DNA from: Polaromonas glacialis
GTDB lineage: Bacteria; Pseudomonadota; Gammaproteobacteria; Burkholderiales; Burkholderiaceae_C
Direction: 5' to 3'
NCBI RefSeq assembly: GCF_000709345.1
Contig: NZ_KL448323.1
Location: 3,432,461 to 3,490,797, forward strand
Length of the DNA: 58,337 nucleotides
This document shows, piece by piece, positions 25,504 through 34,465 of this stretch. A model generated the notes under the pieces. The model searched no databases, was not told where the DNA came from, and was given only the letters and a program-made list of their open reading frames with translations. The position numbers and the translations under genes are program-made. Position 1 is the first letter of the stretch; every line of letters starts with the position of its first letter.

Positions 25504-28500
25504 ATGAAACATCGCACCGGCTGGACAAGGCAACTGTTCCTCTGCATGGCATTTGCGCTGGGCGCGCTGGCCTCGCCATGGCTCGCGGCGCAAACGCCGC
25601 AGGCCAACGGGCAATGGGCCAACGGGCCGAACCTGCCTTACTTTCCCACGCACATCCACCTGCTGCCCAATTCAAACGTGATGCTCTGGCCGGGCGACGG
25701 GGTCAGCGGCGACGACCCCCGCGTCTGGAACCCCGCATCCGGCAGCGTGACCACCCTGAGCCGGGCGGGGTTCGATCCATTTTGCAGCGCGCACACCTTT
25801 TTGCCCGACGGGCGGCTGTTCGTGGCCGGCGGCCACATCGACAACTGGGTCGGACTGCCCGAAGCGGCCATCTACAACCCGGCCAACAACACCTGGACGC
25901 GGCAGGCGCGAATGAACCTGGGCCGGTGGTATCCCACCGTCACCGGGCTGGCCAACGGCGATGTGCTGGTCGTCTCCGGCGCGGTGGACACGCCCAATGG
26001 CACCAACCCCCTGCCGCAGGTATGGCAGGCGGCCAGCGGAACCTGGCGCGACCTGACCTCGGCCGAGTTGATGCTGCCCATCTATCCCTACATGTTCCTG
26101 GCCCCGAACGGCTCGGTGTTCAATGCCGGGCCAGAGGTTTTTACCCGCTACCTGAACACGGCAGGCACCGGGACCTGGACCGGCGTTGGCAACCGCACCT
26201 TCAATGGCGTGCGTGACTACGGCAGCGCCGTGATGTATGAACCCGGAAAAATCCTGACCGTGGGCGGCGGCGACCCGCCGACCAATACCGCTGAAGTGAT
26301 CGACCTGAACACGCCCAACCCGACGTGGCGCGCCGTGGGCTCCATGAGCGCAGCGCGCCGTTCGCTGAACGCGGTCATGCTGCCCGATGGAAAGGTGCTG
26401 GCGGTCGGCGGTACCCGGGGGCCGGGGTTCAACAACGCCAGTGCGGGCATGCCGGTGCTCACGGCAGAGCTGTGGAATCCCGCCACCGAGTCCTGGAGCG
26501 TCATGGCCGCCGGCTCGGTGCCCCGGCTGTACCATTCGACAGCGCTGCTGCTGCCCGATGCCCGCGTGCTGTCTGCCGGCGGCAACGGCTATACCCAGAC
26601 TGAAATTTTCTCGCCGCCCTATCTGTTCGCCGGTGCCCGGCCTTCCATCTCGTCGGCCCCGGCGACGGCGGCCAAGGGGCAAAGCATTTTCGTGGGAACG
26701 CCTGACGCCGCCAGCATCACGGAGGTTAGCTGGGTGGCGTTGCCGTCGGTGACGCACACGAACAATATGCACCAGGGGTTTTTTCGCTCGACCAGCGTGA
26801 CGCAGGCTGGCGGCGGCATCAACATCGTCGCGCCCAACGACCCGACCGTCCCCGCAGGGTTTTACATGCTATTCCTGTTGCGCAACGGCGTTCCGTCCAC
26901 GTCCCGGATGATCCAGCTCGGTCCCCAGTCCGGCAACCCGGCGCCTTCCGTGGCATCCATCGCGCCAGCCAATGCGGCGGCGGGCGGGACTGCTTTTTCG
27001 CTGTCGGTCAACGGCGCCAATTTCGTCAATGCTTCCCGGGTGCGCTGGAACGGCGCAGACCGCCCCACGACCTTCGTGAGCGCAACCCAACTGACGGCTG
27101 CCATCACGGCCGCCGACATTGCTGCCGCCGGCACGGCGCAGGTGTCGGTGTCCAACCCGGCGCCCGGCGTGGGCACGTCCCAGTCGCTGGCCTTTGCCAT
27201 TAACGCATCGCCGCCGCCGCCGTCGAACAACCCGGTTCCGGCGCTGGCTTCGCTGGCGCCGGCCGGCGCGTCAGCGGGCAGCGGGGGCCTGAGCTTGACC
27301 GTCAACGGCTCGAACTTCGTGGCCGGCTCGGTCGTGCGCTGGAACGGCGCCAATCGCACCACGACGTTTGTCAGCGCCACGCGGCTGACGGCGGCTATTG
27401 CGGCCTCGGATACGGCCACGGCGGGCACCGCGCAGGTCAGCGTGTTCAACCCGACGCCCGGCGGGGGCGTCTCGGCGGCGCAGCCGTTCGCGGTCACCGC
27501 CGTACCGCCGGCCGGGCAGAACCTGACGGCGCTGGGCACGCCGATTGCCAGGGTCACGGCGCCCCAGGGCGGGGGCTCGCGCAGCCTGCAGACCATCCGC
27601 GACGGCGTGACGCCGCCCGTGGGCAGCACCACCGGCTGGGGCAGCCAGTACGACACGTACGACGGGACCAACACGGCGCCTGACGACTGGATCGGCTACC
27701 AGTACACCTCGGCGCAAAGCTTTGGCCGCATGGTGTTCCAGGAAGGCATGCATTTTGACGATGGCGGCTGGTTCACCAGTTTGACGGTGCAGGTGCGCCA
27801 GGCGGGCACCTGGGTCAACGTGTCAGGCCTGAGCGTGGCGCCGGCCTATCCGGGGACCAACAACGGCATCAACTTCGAGACCTACACCCTGCAGTTCGCG
27901 CCCATCAGCGGCGACGCCATCCGGCTGTACGGCGTGCCCGGAGGCGGTTCCGCCTTCATCTCGGTGGCCGAGCTGCAGGTGTTTGGCGGGGGCGCCACTA
28001 CCCCGGCCAACCCGGTTCCGGCATTGGCTTCGCTGGCGCCGGCCAGTGCGGCAGCAGGCGGCGCGGGCTTTGCCTTGACCGTCGACGGTTCGAACTTCGT
28101 GGCCGGCTCGGTCGTGCGCTGGAACGGCGCCAATCGCACCACGACGTTTGTCAGCGCCACGCGGCTGACGGCGGCTATTGCGGCCTCGGATACGGCCACG
28201 GCGGGCACCGCGCAGGTCAGCGTGTTCAACCCGACGCCCGGCGGGGGCGTCTCGGCGGCGCAGCCGTTCGCGGTCACCGCCGTACCGCCGGCCGGGCAGA
28301 ACCTGACGGCGCTGGGCACGCCGATTGCCAGGGTCACGGCGCCCCAGGGCGGGGGCTCGCGCAGCCTGCAGACCATCCGCGACGGCGTGACGCCGCCCGT
28401 GGGCAGCACCACCGGCTGGGGCAGCCAGTACGACACGTACGACGGGCCCAACACGGCGCCTGACGACTGGATCGGCTACCAGTACACCTCGGCGCAAAGC

Positions 28501-28773
28501 TTTGGCCGCATGGTGTTCCAGGAAGGCATGCATTTTGGCGATGGCGGCTGGTTCACCAGTTTGACGGTGCAGGTACGCCAGGCGGGCACCTGGGTCAACG
28601 TGTCAGGCCTGAGCGTGGCGCCGGCCTACCCGGGGACCAACAACGGCATCAACTTCGAGACCTACACCCTGCAGTTCGCGCCCATCAGCGGCGACGCCAT
28701 CCGGCTGTACGGCGTGCCCGGGGGCGGTTCCGCCTTCATCTCGGTGGCCGAGCTGCTGGTGTTTGGGCCTTGA
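25504..28773 (+). CDS. secreted galactose/glyoxal oxidase-like copper radical oxidase with IPT and discoidin-like domains
   Basis: A 1089-residue exported protein with a signal ending WLAAQ. Residues ~30-365 form a kelch propeller and ~370-475 a DUF1929 cap, as in galactose/glyoxal oxidases. The copper-radical residues are visible: Cys in FDPFCSAHTF, Tyr in LGRWYPTVTG, Tyr-His in PRLYHSTAL, and His in VTHTNNMHQG. These enzymes oxidise alcohols or aldehydes to give H2O2. Three IPT/TIG modules follow (SLSVNGANFVNASRVRWNG and relatives), the last two each paired with a discoidin-like domain (SVAELQVFG end). ATG 25504 is preferred to GTG 25492. The substrate is unknown; a surface polysaccharide is plausible. 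Confidence 0.85.
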   Translation: MKHRTGWTRQLFLCMAFALGALASPWLAAQTPQANGQWANGPNLPYFPTHIHLLPNSNVMLWPGDGVSGDDPRVWNPASGSVTTLSRAGFDPFCSAHTFLPDGRLFVAGGHIDNWVGLPEAAIYNPANNTWTRQARMNLGRWYPTVTGLANGDVLVVSGAVDTPNGTNPLPQVWQAASGTWRDLTSAELMLPIYPYMFLAPNGSVFNAGPEVFTRYLNTAGTGTWTGVGNRTFNGVRDYGSAVMYEPGKILTVGGGDPPTNTAEVIDLNTPNPTWRAVGSMSAARRSLNAVMLPDGKVLAVGGTRGPGFNNASAGMPVLTAELWNPATESWSVMAAGSVPRLYHSTALLLPDARVLSAGGNGYTQTEIFSPPYLFAGARPSISSAPATAAKGQSIFVGTPDAASITEVSWVALPSVTHTNNMHQGFFRSTSVTQAGGGINIVAPNDPTVPAGFYMLFLLRNGVPSTSRMIQLGPQSGNPAPSVASIAPANAAAGGTAFSLSVNGANFVNASRVRWNGADRPTTFVSATQLTAAITAADIAAAGTAQVSVSNPAPGVGTSQSLAFAINASPPPPSNNPVPALASLAPAGASAGSGGLSLTVNGSNFVAGSVVRWNGANRTTTFVSATRLTAAIAASDTATAGTAQVSVFNPTPGGGVSAAQPFAVTAVPPAGQNLTALGTPIARVTAPQGGGSRSLQTIRDGVTPPVGSTTGWGSQYDTYDGTNTAPDDWIGYQYTSAQSFGRMVFQEGMHFDDGGWFTSLTVQVRQAGTWVNVSGLSVAPAYPGTNNGINFETYTLQFAPISGDAIRLYGVPGGGSAFISVAELQVFGGGATTPANPVPALASLAPASAAAGGAGFALTVDGSNFVAGSVVRWNGANRTTTFVSATRLTAAIAASDTATAGTAQVSVFNPTPGGGVSAAQPFAVTAVPPAGQNLTALGTPIARVTAPQGGGSRSLQTIRDGVTPPVGSTTGWGSQYDTYDGPNTAPDDWIGYQYTSAQSFGRMVFQEGMHFGDGGWFTSLTVQVRQAGTWVNVSGLSVAPAYPGTNNGINFETYTLQFAPISGDAIRLYGVPGGGSAFISVAELLVFGP
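27231..28766 (+). repeat. 780-bp in-frame tandem duplication inside the oxidase gene
   Basis: Unit 1 (27231-28010) and unit 2 (28011-28766) each encode one IPT module plus one discoidin-like module. The DNA is nearly identical from about 27301/28081 to the end, differing by only a handful of substitutions. Confidence 0.95.
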
Positions 28774-28856
28774 TCGATGCACGGCCCAGACAAGCGCTTG
28801 TCATTGCCGCCTTCGCGAAAATGACGGCTTTCATGCCTGCATGACGTGTGTATCTT

Positions 28857-29979
28857 AGGACTTACGCATTGATGAGCGCGGCTAATTCTGTTAGCGGGAG
28901 GGTTGACTTGTGGTCAAACTCAAGGGCTGATGAGAATACTGACCCGCCCGCCGACAGCCAAATGCACCTTGCCGATGTACATGGGATTTTTGATGAGCGA
29001 ACCCAAATCAAGCACCTGCACGCGGCTGTCGCAAGTCATGGGCATCTCACATGACAGCGTGAACCGGTTTTTGCTGCGTGAATCGTACGAGCCCAGAGAC
29101 CTGTTCAACGAGGCGCAAAAGCTGCTCGACGTGGTGGGCGGCACGCTCAATGTGGACGACACGACGCTGGACAAGCCGTACAGCCAGAAGATGGAGTTGG
29201 TGGCGCATTTTTGGTCGGGCAAGCACCACCGGGTGGTCAAAGGCTTGAGTCTGGTGACGCTGTGTTACACCGATGTCACAGGCCGCCGCCTGCCGGTGAA
29301 CTACCGGGTGTATGACAAGGGCGACGGCAAAACCAAGAACGACTACTTCCAGGACATGCTCGCCGAAGTATTGGCGTGGGGACTGCGACCGGCTTTTGCC
29401 ACCGGTGATTCTTGGTATTCGTGCGAGAAAAACCTCAAGACTGTAAAAAACCACCGGATGGGTTTGATGTTTGCAGTGGCAAGCCAACCGCACCGTGTCA
29501 GTGGAAAAAGGCACGTGGGTGCAGGTGCAAAAACTCGATGTTCCCGATGAAGGTCTGGTGGTGTGGCTGCGCAATGTCGGGCCGGTCAAACTGTTTCGGA
29601 CGCGACTGAAAGACCAGTTGCGCCATTACGTGGTTTGCCTGCTAGACGCCGATGGCTACAACCCCTTCGGGCGTGCGGACTTCCAAAAGCTGCACGACCA
29701 GCACTGGGGAATTGAACAACATCACCGCATGCTTAAGCAAGCTTGCAATATTGAGCGCTTCGAGGTGCGCGGCAAAGTGCCCATACTGAACCCTATTTTT
29801 GCGGCGCTCAGCAGGTTCGTCGCGCTACAAGAAATGCAGTTCAGGCACACCATCGGCAATGCCTACCAATGGAAGCGCGAATTGTTTACCGACATCGTCG
29901 CCGCTTTTGTCAAAGGGTTCATTCCTGGCAAGGAACATCTCAATCCACAATTTCGTGCGGCTGTCAATGCGTAAGTCCT
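28857..29979 (+). mobile_element. IS701-family insertion sequence, about 1.1 kb
   Basis: Perfect terminal inverted repeats: TAGGACTTACGCATTGA at 28856-28872 and TCAATGCGTAAGTCCTA at 29964-29980. The single transposase frame between them is broken once. A 4-bp target duplication, usual for the family, is not clear (ATCT left, ATTT right). It sits directly against a family A repeat at 29983. Confidence 0.88.
28930..29974 (+). pseudogene. IS701-family transposase, frameshifted near 29477
   Basis: The first part (to about 29477) contains FLMSEPKSSTCTRL, SHDSVNRFLLRESY, VDDTTLDKPYS and ATGDSWYSCEKN, carrying the two catalytic Asp positions. The frame then shifts. The continuation, beginning VSVEKGTWVQVQKL, runs to 29974 and holds DQHWGIEQHHRMLKQ with the catalytic Glu. 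One extra G in GTGGCAAGCC explains the break. The element was otherwise full length, so its inactivation looks recent. Confidence 0.9.
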
Positions 29980-29982
29980 ATT

Positions 29983-30042
29983 TGGCATAAAAACAGGCAT
30001 TTGCGCTTGCTGGACCGGCGCAAGCAGCTATTGAAAACAGAG
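29983..30042 (+). repeat. interspersed repeat family A, copy (complete form)
   Basis: GGCATAAAAACAGGCATTTG, then CGCTTGCTGGACCGGCGCAA and GCAGCTATTGAAAACAG. This is one of the best preserved copies. Confidence 0.75.
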
Positions 30043-30120
30043 CAATGTCTGACTGTTCGCGGGTCAGACAAGCATTCGACCCACTGACGGATACCCTGGC
30101 AACACGGTCGGGCCTGCGCT

Positions 30121-32265
30121 TCAGGACGCCTTGCGGCCCGCCGCCGTGTGCTCGGCCATCGTCTTGCGAAAGACCCGCACCAGCGTCTCGGAAACATAAG
30201 GTTTTTGAATCAGTTCAAAGCCGTGCCTGCCGCGCTCGGCCATGACCTCGTTGTAGCCGCTGGCCAGCACCACCGGCAGGCCCGGGTAGCGCTTGCGCAC
30301 CAGTTCGCCAAATTCAATCCCGCTCATGCCCGGCATGATCACGTCGGAAAACACCAGGTCAAAGCGGCTGGCGTCCTCGGCCAGCAGTTCCAGCGCGGCC
30401 GCTGCGTTGTCCGCCAAGGTGGTGGGGTAGTCCAAGATACCGAGAATCTCGCACGTCATCTGCGCCAGTATCTTGTTGTCCTCGACGACCAGCACGCGCA
30501 GGCCATGGGCTTCATCGCCGGGTTCCGAAAGGCCCGCCACGGCTTCTGGCGTGGTCGCGTGCTCGGCGCGTGCCAGGAAAAGGGTAAAAACAGAGCCGAC
30601 GCCCACTTCGCTCTGGACCTTGACCTCGCCGCCTGACTGCTTGGCAAAGCCAAACACCTGGCTCAGGCCCAGGCCCGTGCCCTTGCCCACTTCCTTGGTG
30701 GTGTAGAAGGGCTCGAAAATCGCCTCCAGGTTTTCAGCCGCAATGCCGCAGCCCGTGTCGGTCACTGAAATGGCCACGAAATCGCCTGACCGCCGGTCAC
30801 GGCCAGGGCCTGCCGGCACGTGATCGACCGCCTGCACCTTGATGCCGAGCCGGCCTTTGGCGTTCATGGCGTCGCGCGCGTTGACGGCCAGGTTCATCAG
30901 CGCGGTTTCAAACTGGTTGATGTCCGCCTTGGCGAAGCAACTGTCTTGTGCGCCACAAGGCTCCAGATAAATCCGTACCTGCGTGCCCATCAGCGGGCGC
31001 ACCAGATCAATCACGCCGCGCACCTGCTCATCCACTTGGAAAACCTCGGGGCTCAAGGGCTGTTGCCGGGCAAAAGCCAGCAGCTGGCTGGTGAGCTTGG
31101 CGGCCCGCCCGACGGTGTCAAAAATCCGGTCCAGGCACAGGCCACGCCGCTCCAGCTGGAGTTTGTCACTGCGCAACAACTCGACCGAGGCGCTGATGAC
31201 CGCCAGAAGGTTGTTGAAATCATGCGCCACGCCGCCGGTGAGCTGACCCAGTGCTTCGAGCTTTTGCGACTGCCGCAGCGCATGCTCGGTGCGCAGCAGC
31301 TCGGTGGTTCGCTGGTCGAGCGCTACCTGCGCCGCCTCGACTTCCTTGCGCGCCGTGTTGTCGGTGCCAATCAGCAGGTAGCCGATGATGGCTTCGTGCG
31401 CATCGCGCAGCGCCGTGACCGAGACAATGGCCGGAAAGCGGCTGCCGTCCTTGCGGATGTAGGTCAGCTCGTAGATGTCCTCGATGCCGCGCGAGGCCTT
31501 GAAGACCAGCGCCTCGAAACCCGGCGTGATGGGCGTGCCGAGTTCAACGCTCAGCGCTTCGGCACGAACGATGACTTCCTGCGGGTCGGAAATGTCGGCC
31601 GGCGTGATTTTGTTCAACACGTCGGCGGCCGCATAGCCCAGCATGCGCTCGGCGCCGACGTTGAAAATCTGGATCACGCCTTTTTCGTCGGTGGCAATGC
31701 TGGAGAAGTTGGCGCTGTTGAAAATGGCGTTCTGCAGGGCGCCGGCTTCCAGCAGCGCTTCTTCGGCCTGCTTGCGCGCCGTGTTGTCGGTGCCGATCAG
31801 CAGGTAGCCGATGATCACCGCCTGGTCGTCGCGCAGCGCCGTCACCGACACCACGGCCGGAAAACGGCTGCCGTCCTTGCGGATGTAGGTCAGCTCGTAG
31901 ATGTCCTCGATGCCGCGCGAGGCCTTGAAGACCAAGGCTTCAAAGCCGGGCGTGATCGGGGTATCGAACTCCAGGCTCAAGGTGACGGCCCGGGCCACCA
32001 GTTCTTTCGAGTCCGAAATATCGGCCGGGGTAACCTGGTTGACGACATCGCCAGCCGCGTACCCGAGCATGCGCTCGGCGCCGACGTTGAAAATCTGGAC
32101 CACGCCTTTTTCGTCGGTGGCGATACTGGAAAAGTTGGCGCTGTTGAAAATCGCGTCCTGCAGGGCGCCCGCCTTGAGCAGTGTTTCCTGCTGCCGGACA
32201 TCGTTGAAGCTTTCAAGCGCTCCCTGTTGACCACGAGCGTTGTAAAGATTACCGATTCGCGCCAT
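30121..32265 (-). CDS. PAS-PAS hybrid histidine kinase with receiver domain
   Basis: About 714 residues. Two PAS/PAC domains (~33-150 and ~160-285) are almost identical: both contain NSANFSSIATDEKGV, VGAERMLGYAA and the same GIEDIYELTYIRKDGSRFP. The kinase core has H348 in GGVAHDFNNLLAV, the N box LAVNARDAMN, G1 DTGCGI, F FEPFYTTK and G2 GTGLGLS. The C-terminal receiver has acidic VVEDN, Asp641 in FSDVIMPGMSG and the Lys in QKPY. No membrane segment is seen, so it is likely a soluble sensor. ATG 32265 is chosen; 32292 and 32511 are alternatives. No DNA-binding regulator adjoins it. Confidence 0.85.
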   Translation of the reverse strand: MARIGNLYNARGQQGALESFNDVRQQETLLKAGALQDAIFNSANFSSIATDEKGVVQIFNVGAERMLGYAAGDVVNQVTPADISDSKELVARAVTLSLEFDTPITPGFEALVFKASRGIEDIYELTYIRKDGSRFPAVVSVTALRDDQAVIIGYLLIGTDNTARKQAEEALLEAGALQNAIFNSANFSSIATDEKGVIQIFNVGAERMLGYAAADVLNKITPADISDPQEVIVRAEALSVELGTPITPGFEALVFKASRGIEDIYELTYIRKDGSRFPAIVSVTALRDAHEAIIGYLLIGTDNTARKEVEAAQVALDQRTTELLRTEHALRQSQKLEALGQLTGGVAHDFNNLLAVISASVELLRSDKLQLERRGLCLDRIFDTVGRAAKLTSQLLAFARQQPLSPEVFQVDEQVRGVIDLVRPLMGTQVRIYLEPCGAQDSCFAKADINQFETALMNLAVNARDAMNAKGRLGIKVQAVDHVPAGPGRDRRSGDFVAISVTDTGCGIAAENLEAIFEPFYTTKEVGKGTGLGLSQVFGFAKQSGGEVKVQSEVGVGSVFTLFLARAEHATTPEAVAGLSEPGDEAHGLRVLVVEDNKILAQMTCEILGILDYPTTLADNAAAALELLAEDASRFDLVFSDVIMPGMSGIEFGELVRKRYPGLPVVLASGYNEVMAERGRHGFELIQKPYVSETLVRVFRKTMAEHTAAGRKAS

Positions 32266-32494
32266 AAGTTCTTTCGTTCCAGTTATCACCATTGACAAGC
32301 TGTATGGAGAAAAGAAGGGCTCCAATGCGGCAGCGTAACACGCTGCAACTTCAGCAAGTTTTATGAAAGGTTGTGATCGAAAGAGGGTGATCGGAGTGGA
32401 TTGCCCGGCATTGCTGAGTGCCAGAAAAAGGCAGGGGGCAGGCGATGAGTGCAGGCGCCGCGCCCTGCCTGCCGCTACGCACGGCGAAATTCGT

Positions 32495-33691
32495 TTAACC
32501 CGGCTTGCCATCCACCCGCGCCCGCGTCAGCACCGGCCAGTACGTCACCGCGTACAGCGCAAAGCCGGCAGACCACAGCGCCGCCGACCACAGCACCGCG
32601 TTGACAATCTGTGCCGGCGCGACGAGCGGGACAGCCACGCGGATCAGCGCAGCGGCCAGCACCAGCAGGTAACACGCCACGTCGGCGCGGCTGGCTTTGA
32701 GCAGCCGGCCGGTGTGGCCAAGCGCGGTGCGCGTCATCATGCCGATGATCAGCCCGCCGATGGCGCCGACCGTCAGCGCATGGATGGCAATGGACGGCGA
32801 CACCAGGCCCATTTCGCCCAGGCCGCGCAGCGCCAGATGCACCGGAATCCAGAAATACGCCACATGCAGCACCCAGACCAGCGGCGTGCGCGCGGTTTTC
32901 CAGGGCTGCCACAGCGCCCAGCGCGCCAGGTGCGCGCTGGCGCACACGCTGGCCAGCAGCGCCAGCGGTGCGCCGTGCAGCGGCAGCACATCGGCCAGCA
33001 GCAAGGCCAGGGTCGATGCCAGCGCGGCCTTTTCCAGCCATGGGCGCTTGGTGGCGCTGGCGCCGGCAATGCTGTTGGTGAACATCGGAATCACGCGCCC
33101 GCCCATCACCGCCATGATGAACAGCACCACGTCGAGCGCCACCTGGATGCCGATCCAGCCGGGCAACTGCGTCACGCCGAGCTGCGCCAGGTGAATGCCC
33201 AGCACGGCGGCGGCCATCAGCACCAGCAGGCCGATGAAAAAGTAGTTGCGCTGGTTGCGCGCGGCAATGAAGGGAATCGCCAGCCCGATGGCCGCCGCGA
33301 GCGGAAACGCCACATTGACCACGGCGGCGGCCCAGCCGTAGGGCGTGAGCACCAGCACCCGCCCGGCCACCCAGAGCGCGGCCAGCGCCATCAGCGCCCC
33401 GCCGGTCGGCGTCGGCCGGCCTGACCAGTTGCGCCCGGCGGTGAACAGAAAACCGACGACGACGGCCAGCGTGAAGCCGAACAGCATCTCGTGCGCATGC
33501 CACATCGGCCCGGCCAGGTAGGGCTGGCCCAGCCAGCCGGCGAACTGCAGCGCCCACAGGCCGATCGACAGCGCGGCAAACACGCTGGCGAGCAGGTAGA
33601 AGGGGCGAAAGCCGAGCTGCCAAAGGGCAAAGCCGGGCGGCGACGCGGCCGGCACGGCCGACGCTTGCTTGATCTGCAGGAGTTGTGACAT
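32495..33691 (-). CDS. nnrS: NnrS family heme/copper membrane protein
   Basis: A 398-residue inner-membrane protein with about 12 helices. NnrS signatures include GFRPFYLLASVFA, MWHAHEMLFGF, GGRVIPMFTNS and HALTVGAIGGLIIGMMTRTALGHTGR, with many conserved His residues that could bind heme. NnrS is induced by nitric oxide and protects iron proteins against it. ATG 33691 is preferred to TTG 33706. It follows the DUF2249 gene by 57 bp on the same strand, so both probably share the NsrR-type promoter at 34078-34098. Confidence 0.9.
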   Translation of the reverse strand: MSQLLQIKQASAVPAASPPGFALWQLGFRPFYLLASVFAALSIGLWALQFAGWLGQPYLAGPMWHAHEMLFGFTLAVVVGFLFTAGRNWSGRPTPTGGALMALAALWVAGRVLVLTPYGWAAAVVNVAFPLAAAIGLAIPFIAARNQRNYFFIGLLVLMAAAVLGIHLAQLGVTQLPGWIGIQVALDVVLFIMAVMGGRVIPMFTNSIAGASATKRPWLEKAALASTLALLLADVLPLHGAPLALLASVCASAHLARWALWQPWKTARTPLVWVLHVAYFWIPVHLALRGLGEMGLVSPSIAIHALTVGAIGGLIIGMMTRTALGHTGRLLKASRADVACYLLVLAAALIRVAVPLVAPAQIVNAVLWSAALWSAGFALYAVTYWPVLTRARVDGKPG

Positions 33692-33748
33692 CAGGAAGTC
33701 TTTCAAGAGGGCGCCAGGCCAGCATCTGCTACCTGGGCGGGAAGCCGC

Positions 33749-34036
33749 TCAGGCGCCGCCGCATCCGCCGCAGCAGCCGCCGTTGCCGTGGCCGGATTTC
33801 ACCCGGGTGAGGGAAGCGCGCCAGACGGCCGGACCCTGTTCCAGCCAGGCCCAGGAAAATTTGCCGGGCAGGCTCGATTCGAACTCGAGCTTCAGCGCCT
33901 TCAGGTCCTGGCCATGGACCAGTTCCATGCTTTCGCCGCCGTCGAGCAAATGAAAGGCAGCAGACGCCACCGGATAGCGGTCATGCGGCGCCAGCTTGCG
34001 GACATCGACGGGGATGGAGGAGGCGCAGACGGTCAT
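33749..34036 (-). CDS. DUF2249 protein with cysteine-rich tail
   Basis: A 95-residue cytosolic protein. The DUF2249 core reads VDVRKLAPHDRYPVASAAFH, then GESMELVHGQDLKALKLEFE and SWAWLEQGPAVWRASLTRV. The C-terminus adds GHGNGGCCGGCGGA, a short Cys/Gly tail that could bind metal. DUF2249 proteins often accompany nitric-oxide and denitrification genes, which fits nnrS directly downstream. ATG 34036 sits 42 bp from the predicted operator. Confidence 0.85.
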   Translation of the reverse strand: MTVCASSIPVDVRKLAPHDRYPVASAAFHLLDGGESMELVHGQDLKALKLEFESSLPGKFSWAWLEQGPAVWRASLTRVKSGHGNGGCCGGCGGA

Positions 34037-34077
34037 GGAAACTCCGATGAAAATGACGGTTCAGGAACCGGATTGAA

Positions 34078-34098
34078 AGATGCATTAATAATACATCT
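34078..34098 (-). promoter_or_regulatory. probable NsrR operator for DUF2249-nnrS
   Basis: A 21-bp near-palindrome, half-site AGATGCATTA and its partner AATACATCT on the same strand. It fits the NsrR consensus type (gATGyATtt and inverted partner) used by the NO-sensing repressor in gamma- and beta-proteobacteria. The position, just upstream of an NO-response operon, supports this. The regulator itself is not in the window. Confidence 0.7.
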
Positions 34099-34191
34099 AT
34101 TAGGCCGACAGGGATATGGCTTTGTGTTGCCAATGCACAGAATGTGTTGTCAGGGAAACGGGAATTGCAAAAGTGCCGGTTTCAAATGGCT

Positions 34192-34283
34192 GTCATTGCG
34201 GGCAGAGCCTGCCCCGGACTTGATCCGGGGACCCGCAATCCATGGCTCCGAATTCATGGATACCGGGTCAAGCCCGGCATGAC
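34192..34283. repeat. interspersed palindromic repeat related to family B
   Basis: Starts GTCATTGCGGGCAGAGCCTG with a CCCCGGACTTGATCCGGGG hairpin, continues CCCGCAATCCATGG, then a second hairpin (ACCGGGTCAAGCCCGG) ending CATGAC. It shares its outer parts and nested hairpin with the 22535-22678 copy. Confidence 0.75.
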
Positions 34284-34369
34284 ATGGGTACATCGGAAGT
34301 TGCCGTTTCTCTCAGCGCGAAATCAGCCCGGTGTGCCAAGCCGCAAGGCCCAGCGCTGGCCGGTGGTCT

Positions 34370-34465
34370 GCCCATCAGTCAGGGCCGCGGAACCGGCTTC
34401 GCCGGGCCGCAGGCGCAGCGGCCCCCTCGGGGGGCAGCGACCCGCGCAGCGGCGGAGCGTGGGGG
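34370..34465 (+). repeat. GC-rich interspersed element family C, copy 1 (intergenic, abuts slyD stop)
   Basis: Contains CGGAACCGGCTTCGCCGGGC, CGCAGGCGCAGCGGCCCCCT, CGGGGGGCAGCG and ends GGAGCGTGGGGG directly against the slyD stop codon (minus strand). It holds two strong hairpins, CCGGCTTCGCCGG and GCCCCCTCGGGGGGC. Confidence 0.88.

Noticed and set aside
27231..28766. Tandem duplication as two separate genes or a phase-variable locus
   Set aside because: The frame is continuous through both units with one stop at 28773, so it is one gene. Phase variation would need a shift in frame, but 780 is a multiple of three.
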